From Spirometra erinaceieuropaei (taxonomy: Eukaryota; Platyhelminthes; Cestoda; Diphyllobothriidea; Diphyllobothriidae), in the NCBI GenBank assembly GCA_902702965.1, contig CACRXP010000304.1:278895-342894 (forward strand): a stretch of DNA of 64,000 nt, read 5' to 3'. The position numbers were made by a program, and so were the translations under genes. Positions within the stretch are counted from its first letter, which is position 1; each line of letters opens with the position of its first letter. The notes beneath the pieces are model-generated. The model worked only from the letters and a program-made list of their open reading frames with translations, made no database searches and was not told where the DNA came from. This document shows positions 55,271 to 64,000 of the stretch, piece after piece.

Positions 55271-56472
55271 CGGCAGCGACTGGAAGATTGTCTAGCCGAT
55301 GAGCTAGCTCGTTGCCGACGTGGAGATGGTGAGCAGGAAAAGACAACAAGCCAATATTCAGCTTACCTGGGGGTCGCTTTCCTTGAGGTCTCTTGGGAGG
55401 CTGTAGGCGAATCCGCATCTTCGAAATGACGAGGCGGTGGTCGGTCCACCCGTCAGCACTCAGAATCGCCTTTGTCACCAGCACATCCCGCTGGTCTTGC
55501 CTCCGGACGGGGACTGCCAGGCAGGTGCCACTGACGCGACCGAGAGTGCATCCAGGTGGCCTTCTCTCGCATCGGGAGGCGGAAGCATGTGTTGGGCAGG
55601 ATGAGTCGGTGCTCTCCGTAGATGCGGAGAAGGAGCAGGCCATTGTCGTTGGAGCAGTTGAGACCTTGGCGTCCTAGCACTCCTCTCCAGGTAGCATGGT
55701 CTTCTGTGCCGACGCGGGCGTTTAAGTCACCAAGGACAGTCGACGTATCCATGTTTGTCACAGTCGCCAGGAGGACGTGTAGGTCCTCGTAGAATTTGTC
55801 CCTTGCGGTGTCGGGGCTGGTCATCGGGGGAGCGTAGACGCTGGTGATGGTGGCGAATTTGCCTTCTTGGAGAGGCAGGCGGAGGCTCATCAGACGATTG
55901 TTGACACCCTGCGGCAGACACGGCAAACGTTCGACGATGTCGTTCCGTCGCTCTGCCTTGGGGCGACCGCTCCAGAAGAAGGTTTAGCCGGCGTCCACCT
56001 CCTCCAATTGGTTTTGTTCAGAGAACCGGACCCCGCTGAATGCTGCGATGTCCTCCTCGTAGCGCGCCAGTTCCCGAACCATTAGCGCCGTTGTCCTCTC
56101 CGGTCGGTTGCTGCTCGGATTGTTTAAAAGAGAACGAACATTCCAGGCTGCCAGAGTGAGCGGGCTCACATTACCAGTCTGGTGAGTGGGGCGGTGGGGA
56201 GGAAGAGGAGAAGTAGAAGAAGAAGAAGAAGAAGAAGAAGAAGAAGAAGAAGAGGGAGTAGGAGAAGTAAGGGAGATTGTTGGTTCGATGTTGATTGTTT
56301 CGACCGTACGGTTTGCGTCTGCGGTCACGGTCAACCTGCAGACGGCGTGGTTCTCAGCATTTGTTTTGAGCACATTTTCTAGCCCTTTCCTCCTCGTGGT
56401 GGTCAGTAGTGCAATTGCTAAATAGGGCTGCTCAGTTGTCCCAGCCGACTGCTGGAATCCACTATGGGCCAC
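55270..56472 (-). pseudogene. LINE endonuclease domain (APE type), frameshifted
   Basis: Three overlapping frames together cover the domain. First: MAHSGFQQS..., poly-Ser, LTLAAWNVRSLLNNPSSNRP and VRELARYEEDIAAFSGVRFS (56472-55984, stop after EEVDAG). Second: [96 protein letters not shown] (55926-55520). Third: [20 protein letters not shown] and HRLVISKMRIRLQPPKRP (55510-55385). The catalytic NxR, DxN and DH motifs are recognisable. The usual Glu of the ETR-type motif is Gly here (FSGVRF), which would inactivate the nuclease even without the frameshifts. Confidence 0.85.
56215..56256 (+). repeat. (GAA)n microsatellite
   Basis: About 14 units of AGA/GAA. On the - strand it is the poly-Ser tract of the LINE N-terminal region. 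Confidence 0.9.
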
Positions 56473-57135
56473 GACTTTTGTCTATTGGGAGAGCGACTCT
56501 AGTTAGTCTGGAACTGCTTACGATGACGCGTAAGCGAAAGTAGAGAGATGAAAAGCATTGCTTTCCCGTCAGCTCTAGATTTTCTGGAAGGTGAAGTAGG
56601 AGTGGGGAGCAGGCATATTTAACAGAGTGACATTTAACTTATGGTAAGGACAGACACGAAGAAGCAGATAAAAGCAGGCAGGCAATGACAGCACGAAGCA
56701 AAGGCGACGCCGGAAGCCCGACGGAGCGACAATTAGCTTTCAACAAACACAGAAAAACAGTCAGAGAGCTGGCAACAAGAACAAGCAGAGCAAAGGCAGC
56801 AGAGCAGCGTTCGCTTACCTGGGGGGCTCACCAACCTCGTGGCCTCCTATGTTTGTCCAGACGGAGCCTCGTCACGACGAGGCCAATGCGGCTATCCATC
56901 CGGCCAGCGGAGTCTTTATGGCCGTGCGCGCGGATGCACTCGCGGATGGCCTCACCTGGCTTAGCCCGCCAGTCGAGGCGGTTATCGGGACGTTGCCGCC
57001 AGGCAGAACCCAGCTTCGGTGAGCCGCATATGAGAGTTGGGTGCCAGCAGATGGACGCTAAGCGTAGTCTGCGCCTGCAAGCGTGTGAGCGACCTACTAC
57101 TACCCACCGCTGGACACCCCTACACCCCGGTGCTC

Positions 57136-57137
<2 letters not shown>
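56473..57137 (-). other. Possible 5' UTR of the zinc-finger LINE; GC-rich, no gene
   Basis: This lies immediately upstream (in - strand sense) of the LINE ORF. It is AT-rich to about 56680, then GC-rich to the (CA)n tract. A 228-codon + frame here (56685-57371) runs into the CA repeat and reads poly-Thr/His, so I regard it as spurious. The role as LINE 5' UTR is a guess from position. Confidence 0.3.
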
Positions 57138-57213
<76 letters not shown>

Positions 57214-57226
57214 CACACACACACAT
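57138..57226 (+). repeat. (CA)n microsatellite, about 44 units
   Basis: Almost pure CA dinucleotide run with one CG interruption near 57206. It makes long artefactual frames on both strands (poly-Thr/His and poly-Cys/Val). Confidence 0.97.
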
Positions 57227-60200
57227 GCGTATGCACGGCAACCATTATGGACTCGCGCAGACTCAGTGCAGCCCGATAGATGCGCGCCGCGAGCCAGACC
57301 GACGCCGTTCTGATTTGGCGTATCTTACGATGCGGCCTTTTGCTGAAATCGATGCTGCTGTGAGGGCATAAACACCCCGATTAATCTCTCTGAAGCTGCA
57401 TTCTGTTCACTGCAGAATGATTCATTTATGCGTGTTCGTCTCCTAACCCTACTCAACCTGCTCTTCGCAAACCCCTTCGGAAGCGAGGTATGCGTGGGGT
57501 TTTTTCGTATATTCGATTTGGCTTATTCGCCAATCGAACCGTGACCTCCGTTTGCGCGACCGTTTTAAATCACTAAAGATGGCGCAACCCAGTGTGGATA
57601 CTTGGATGAACCAACTTTTTGACTGTCCCACCCCGGTGACTTGCACAACCCACATGCTGACTCTGGTATCGTAATCAGCCTGCTCCTGTCCTGCTCAGGA
57701 GTGCAAAAATTGGCGTTTTTTCCTAGCCTTTCCGTGCGGGTGAGCAATTATATATCGAAGCCCCTCCTCATCAAAAACAACAGTACCTGTCAGCAACCGA
57801 AGGGGACATTTGCACTAAGTAGGAGAAACTATCCTTCCCTCTTTCCTTGCTGCTTCATTTAACTCGCATTGTTAGCGCCTGCGCACACAATATCTTGTCA
57901 ATCAACGCATGCTGTTGGTAGGCCTCCTGCCGCATTAACCTAATTTCCTTATTCTGCCTCTGCGAACAATGCTCATCTGTCTTGGATTCCTGTCGTCCCT
58001 CACAGCCAAGAGTCTCTTTGGTCTGACTGTCCCCGAGGATTCGGAGGTTTGCACTTGCTCTCAAAGGGCAGATTTCAAACCTCTGGCACTAACTAAAGGC
58101 CACCTTTTTGTGCAGTGGGACCGTGGTCAGAAAATGTCCAAACAAATCCTAGTAAAAAGCCGTCACTTTTTTAAAAGTCAAAACAAACCAACAGGTCTCA
58201 TGTATCTTCCTCAAACGTAGAAAAATGAGTAATCGAAAAGCGGAAACCGTGAAACAATACTGCCTCTGATGTGCGCAAGAAAGATGTCCAAGGCGTGATG
58301 CTCAAAAACTACAGGAGGTTTTCAGGGCGATTGTCTTCGGATCTCTTGAAAGTTGTAATTCAAAGAACAGAGGATGCAGGAACGCCATCTTCATAGTTAT
58401 TTCTGGTCTATGCTTTTAGATAAAGAAGAAGGGAGATCCAACAGGAACGCATGCTTAAGTTCATAAAGTCTTTTTCTACTGAAAGTATTAGACTTAAATC
58501 CTCCGAACCCTGAATTGTTGGGGATTCTAGCCTCTGTTTATAATTTGAGGGCCGAAGAACCTTTCACAAAGACCGAGGGGGGTTTTAGGAAACCAGCCCT
58601 TTATGCCAGAATGAAATTCCAACGGATTTTTCGTGAACTAGCCAAAGCGGCTGGCACAGTCTGTTCATCATAGTAATAAGTAAATTGAATCGCAGTTAAT
58701 TACACAGAGAGAAGTGTTTGCGAATATCTTGAGACTGCTAAGCTTGAGATGCACCGGTAAACAAATAATGGAGGAAACGGTGATTCACTGTCAGTAGTGG
58801 AGACTCAGTAAACAGCCCGTTAAGTACACAACTCGAGCCACATTCATAAGTGCGTACTCATGTCAGTATCATCTCAGTCGTTGCACTTAAAGCACAAGTG
58901 TCTGGTAAGGACGTGAGAAGCGCATGAAGGAGTGTCAACAGTTGGAGGTGACTTACAGCTTTCGTAAACCGAATCTTTCCAGTTTATGAGCCATTGCACG
59001 TCAATACATTGGCTTTGAGAGTGCGGTTAGGGAGAGTGTCAGGGTTAATTAAGATGGTATTTACGAAACCACCACTGTTCCTGAGAGAACCATACACTTA
59101 TAATTCCAAACGGGTGCTTTCCTGTCCTTTTTAATTGAGGGATCAGACATGCGATTGAAGATACCTTTGTTGAAGGAAGAAGACAGAACTTCCTTCCCGC
59201 CTATTTATCGGGAAGTTTATGTAAAGAGCATGCGATTTGGATATTTCTGGAAAGTCTTTCAAAGCATCCTAGAGATGATTCGGGAGATTCAAGCTTAGAA
59301 GGCGTCCGGAAAGCAGAAATTCATTTTGAGAAATGGGATTGACTAAAACGACAATGAATTACATGTGATATTCGAACGTTGTTTGAAATCATTTCCGAAA
59401 TTCAATAGGAAAAAGCCTACAATAAGCACGATACTGATTTTGACCCCACATCGCTTTAACCTAACCCTGCCGGATGAAGCGCTGTAGATGATGAGGATAG
59501 GAATAAGTCGGAGATTCGAGTGTCATTCCATACCTGTCTCAGTGCTAAATAGTCCTGTCAAATTCCACGCACGATGTTTGAGAGTCAACTCTGTTTCTAC
59601 TAGGGAAAGAAATAGTCGAATGCCCTGTATTCGGCAGGGAAACTGATGGAGGGATATGTAAGCATGTTATAAATTAATTGAGTACATAGCTTTTCCGACG
59701 CGCGTGAAAGAACTCGAAAACATCCTCTGTTGCCTCCAGGCAACGCTACTGAATGTTTTGAGAGGGAATTCGGAAGAAATAGGGTTCATGCTGAACGCTC
59801 TCATCTCGTCTGTGCTTTTTGGACGACGTGCTTTCGGTTTTCATCAGTCAAACGAATGAAAAAAACAGTAAAATTCTTACCAGGGCTCGCTCATAAGGAG
59901 ATCCTCGAACGTAGCTTTGCTTCTTGTTAAACATGGAGCCGCAGAAATGAACGAGATAATGCAATGTCTTTTGTACTTTCAAAATGTTTTACAAAGATGA
60001 AGAAAGTTGCATTATTGATACAATCTTTTCAAGAAAGATCTATTGAGCATGGTGCTAAGCCTTTTCTGATTAATGATGAAAATTTGACGAGATAGACCCA
60101 AGCCATTGTAGAAGGTATTAACTGTCCCTCGAGAATGCGCTGTAGCTTCTGATGAGATTGACAACAATGGTGATTTCGAAGGAGGTGTAGCTGCTCCACT

Positions 60201-63200
60201 TCATTCTTTCGCAAAATGGGGCGATTTTCGTCAGCGAATTGCCGTTCTAAACAGCGCTCTGTGTCGATCAATTTTGAGATCTTCTTGACACATGGAAAGG
60301 AAACATTGATTTCTTCATGGGAGTGTCAGTAGCGGACATTTGCTTTCGGTTAGGTCCACAGGCAAGAACAAGCAACACATGCACGCTAATGCACAGGGCG
60401 GGAATTCATTCGCCCGACTTGTTCCTTTCTTTTATGTGCACTTACCCAAGTGGTGACCACAGATGACTACATACTTGATTAATTGTTTACTGTGCTTGTT
60501 AATTTTTAACCACATAAATCAGTGAGGAGTTTTAGACAGGCTTAATTCTTCCCCCATGACTGTAACATGATCACGCAAGCGTGTGAATTTCTACTATGCC
60601 TGACTAATCTGTGACCTCAGTAATTAATAATTAAAACCATGACACGCAAACCCCAGTCGATGCTTTGTTCTAAGCATGTTCTTTCTGTCCTTATATGGTC
60701 ATGTTGATTGGCAAGACGACCGATCGTTGGGCAAAGAATGCGACGCCTGGTTGAACCCAGTATGGAAATGTCTGTTCGTGAACGAACACAGGAAATGAAT
60801 TTTGCTCGATATGAGGGCTATTTATGGGTAGTTTCGCGATGCACTGAGCTTCATCGGGAGGGTTCAACACCTTTGCCAGTTTCACTGGAGCAAAAATAGC
60901 TGGTCAGATCGCTTTAGCCTTCTGTTTGTTCACATCTGTGTTGCATAAGCAGGATGCGATTCCATATGGCACAGTGAAGTAAGGTTCATACTAGAACGTC
61001 GGTATTCATGGACCCGAGGTGCAAAATGCACTTTAAATTTCATAAAGCTCAGCCACACAAAAATAACCCTTTAATTCGACTCGTACTAAACAAACAAAAA
61101 ATGTTCAACTAACTTGCCAAAAACTGACTAGCGGAGGAATGAGATGTACCCTAAGTTTTGCCGACTGCAGGTTATCTGTGTCACCTATGTCGGTCATACG
61201 TGTTCATTAGAAATATGTATGACTGAAAGTACACAAGTTAGACCGAGACGCTTACTGTTCCGGTCTCCCTGGCCATTCTTGAAGATGCCAGCCTCTTTGC
61301 GCACTTTAAGCAAAGTTGCGAATCTGAACATGATGGCGTTGTAAATACTGCTGTGGAAGGGTCAAGTGACTGGAGGTAGAATTCTGAAATGTGTTTTTGC
61401 TTCGAAAAGATTATTTGGACAGGGCTGTAATATTGATTATCATACGGCATAATTCGAATGATATTTCAAGCTCGCTGGCACTTTGGTTTTAACGCGAGCT
61501 TCTTTCCGGTTGTCTCCGACAAATGGCCAGATAAGTAGTATGAGTTTTTCCCATTAGTTGTCTGTGTTTTTATTAAATCAAATATGTTTTGTAGAAAACA
61601 TGCGTATACATTTTCTCCTCTGCTTGTTTCGTAGCGAATTTTCGTTCTCAAAGTTCATGCTTGATGGAAAAGTATTTTTGGATTTTAAAATTTGTCAAAT
61701 CCCGAATCATTTTAATCCGTCCTGACGTTGTACTTGTATTCAGAATTCCAATCTGCAAGCCAACGGAAACGATGCCTCTATTCATACTATTCAGAAGATG
61801 TCAAGCATAGCTCATAAAAGTATGCAGTGGACGTGGACCATGTTGTATATTTCTTAAGCGGCACCCATAGGTGAGGAGACGAGATGATTTATGAACCGCA
61901 ATTTTACGGTCTGAAAAAGTCACAATTAAAAACCTTTTCAAGCCCGAAAAATACCCTTTCCTCAAACATGAAATTGAAAGGGGACGTCGATTATTACCGA
62001 ATGGACATACGATAGGATATTTTGCGTCTGTTTCCTAAAAAGTGTCAGAATTTATGATGGCATCGAAAATCAGCAACAAATGTATGCATCATATGTAGCC
62101 AGTTCTTGCCTAGCAAAGTTTTTCAGGCAGCTGATAAGATGGACATTCAAAAGCTTTAATCCTGGCTAACTTGAGAATCTTGGCCTTATGTTGCATGATA
62201 ATTAATGTTACGACTCCACCTGAGTAACCTTTTAAATCGAAAACGCATTTCAGAATTTTTATTAACATTTCATAAAATATGGCATCTAACGAACTACCAA
62301 GGGGCTAGAAGTTCTTTGTGCAAAACAAGAAAGTAAGTCGTCTAGCAAGCTAAATCACTGACAGCGCTCAGTTAGATTTTTCAATTAGACAAAGCATACA
62401 GTTATGGTGAAAATGCCCGATTTAACAATAACTAGCTCCGACAACTAAAAATATTCGGAATTTGTGTGGGAATTTGGACACTTCGCTCTTGTACTATTAT
62501 TTGGACCGAGTTTGGCAAGGTTCTTGAAGGGTTGAAGCAAGGTCAACGTGAAAACGGCTCTCTCCGTTCAAATTGGGAAGAAAACATTAGCAGGTTTCAA
62601 AAAATGCCCAGTTTTCTCATACAGTCTCTTAAAAAATGACAATTTTGAGCTGAAAGTCGAGGTCTCTCTTTGGCTTAAAGGTGTCCTGTTTGTTGCTTAT
62701 TTAGGTGTAAAACTGTAGGCCGATGTTGTTGCTGTTGCTGTTGTAGAAGTCAAGCCATAAAGGATACTTTTAACCTTCATAAATGCTTTAAACGTTCCCT
62801 CTAGCGCCTACCATGATAGTCAGTTGACAGAATTGATCAATTGAGTATCACAGGAGTTAACGGACTACTAGGAATTATGGGACATATGAAAGTGTTCGTT
62901 ACTGACTGTCAGAAATAGAAAGGAGCGGTTTCAACAGTAACTCCCAACCCACAACGAAAAATGGATCTTATTTCATAATTAAAAACGACCTCAAATAAGA
63001 ATGAATGGTGGGCAGCACTAACGCATGAGCAGAGGCAATCCCGAATCCGCTGGCGTCTGTATTGACCAGGATAATGTCAAAAGCGAATTTTTGTTATTCC
63101 CTCTCTGGAGCGGGGAAAATCAATTCCAAATACCAAACATGAAAGTCGAATGTATGCACTGAAAGTTGTGCCTAGACAGTTACGTTTGTCATACAGATAC

Positions 63201-64000
63201 GGACCAATCTTTCGCACAGAGGCATTCGAACTCCCGCCCTACAAATTATCATAGAAAATGGGCAGGGCGGGGTTACAGCTTCCACCAGATACGTCTGATG
63301 TCTCGCCAACGAAGGAAAATTTTTTCTATCATTTTAAGTCATTTCGTTAAATAGAACACTCTGAGAACGGGCGACCTTGGCGGTGGCATTCATCTCCGAA
63401 ACTGTAGCATGCGGAAAAATGCAACATTTGTTTTTGCTACCATTTAGATAAGATTTTTAAGGAGAATAAAATATATTTTGATTTAGTAAAGTATTCCCAG
63501 TTAAAGATATAGCACTTTAGTTATTTATTTTTAAGTCTGCATTTTATTTTGAGTTGGCCAAGACATTGATCACACAATTTTACTTCGAATGACTGTATCA
63601 AACAACAAATCATCAAATACGCCGCATATTTAGTCAGGCTTAATTAAATGTGTACAATTTCATTGCAGCAGGGTGATTAAATTGTAGATTAAAATACGCA
63701 CGGGTACTCAAGTGCTAGTGACTTTCCATTTTCGGATGACTTCGTAAATCAATCTAAGATGAATTTTCGCAAATTCAGGACAGTTTATATGGGACGGCAG
63801 TAGAGAATCTAGACGAGTTAATGGTTAATGCTGGTTCATGATTTGCAGTTAAGAAAACATATATTCTAGGTTTGGCATTTTTTACTAATATCAATATACA
63901 GTTAACAAAAACCAGGGTTTTAAATGTGTACGTGAACTTCCTTCTGTTTAACCCCCTTGAGGGAAACTGAGCTATCAGTTTTCACCTACAACATACGAAT
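57227..64000. other. No gene recognised
   Basis: 6.8 kb, AT-rich towards the end. Open frames do not exceed about 90 codons and none shows a motif, protein-like composition with splice sites, or a repeat partner in the window. A short imperfect TTG/CTG run (GTTGTTGCTGTTGCTGTTG) is at about 62723-62741. Confidence 0.6.

Larger units (their letters stand above)
52700..56472 (-). mobile_element. Zinc-finger LINE (APE endonuclease, deleted RT, C2H2 array), decayed copy
   Basis: Read on the - strand: a poly-Ser segment encoded by a GAA/TTC repeat, APE-type endonuclease (56163-55390), linker (55290-55000), start of RT (54850-54560), RT C-terminus (54530-53970), C2H2 fingers (53930-53050), then an untranslated tail to about 52700. 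All parts of one element are in order and on one strand, with several frameshifts and stops. It is of the flatworm LINE type whose proteins are often annotated as endonuclease-reverse transcriptase; I place it near RTE-like elements, with the clade uncertain. The same family left the 3' fragment at 44.2-45.2 kb. Confidence 0.85.

Noticed and set aside
54780..55295. 171-codon + frame
   Set aside because: Opposite strand of the LINE linker/RT region; the - strand carries the homology.
56685..57371. 228-codon + frame and 137-codon - frame across the CA repeat
   Set aside because: Open only because the (CA)n tract lacks stops; products are poly-Thr/His or poly-Cys/Val.

Overview
Organism. The window is animal nuclear DNA: genes are split into short exons with GT..AG introns of 0.1 to 7 kb, there are no operons or bacterial signals, and retroelements are dense. 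The element mix fits a parasitic flatworm, most likely a cestode of the diphyllobothriid type: Penelope-like element, CR1-like LINE, an APE/RT LINE carrying C-terminal C2H2 fingers, and a tRNA-derived SINE with a hammerhead-like core. This is inference from element types and codon style, not a database match. A 41-base run of N (33293-33333) marks it as draft assembly.

Layout. 1-17.3 kb has no recognisable coding gene. It holds a GC-rich, microsatellite-rich island (about 5.85-7.35 kb) that could be the promoter and 5' non-coding exon of the next gene, plus two copies of a SINE in opposite orientation (12.5 and 13.2 kb). 17.37-27.66 kb carries a complete six-exon SoxD (SOX5/6/13 class) transcription factor on the + strand; all splice phases agree and it encodes 973 aa. 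A possible orphan exon lies at 28.35 kb. 29.7-30.4 kb is repeats: degenerate telomere-like CCCTAA blocks and dispersed repeat R1.

33.48-51.48 kb carries a second + strand gene assembled here from seven phase-compatible exons (413 aa visible, 5' end missing). It encodes a coiled-coil, basic protein whose C-terminus tentatively resembles the cilium-associated JHY family. Its introns hold most of the mobile DNA: a Penelope-like element with a GIY-YIG endonuclease, flanked by 148-bp inverted repeats that contain a hammerhead-like motif (35.81-38.31 kb); a second telomere-like block (39.9-40.3 kb); an internally deleted CR1-like LINE on the - strand (42.70-43.93 kb); and the 3' end of a zinc-finger LINE (44.2-45.17 kb).

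52.1-57.2 kb contains another R1 copy and a decayed but almost full-span zinc-finger LINE on the - strand (endonuclease, RT with its catalytic core deleted, C2H2 array), followed by a long (CA)n tract. 57.3-64 kb shows no convincing gene.

The two host genes are consecutive and co-oriented, but nothing seen links their functions. No CRISPR array, intact tRNA gene, virus or toxin gene was recognised.
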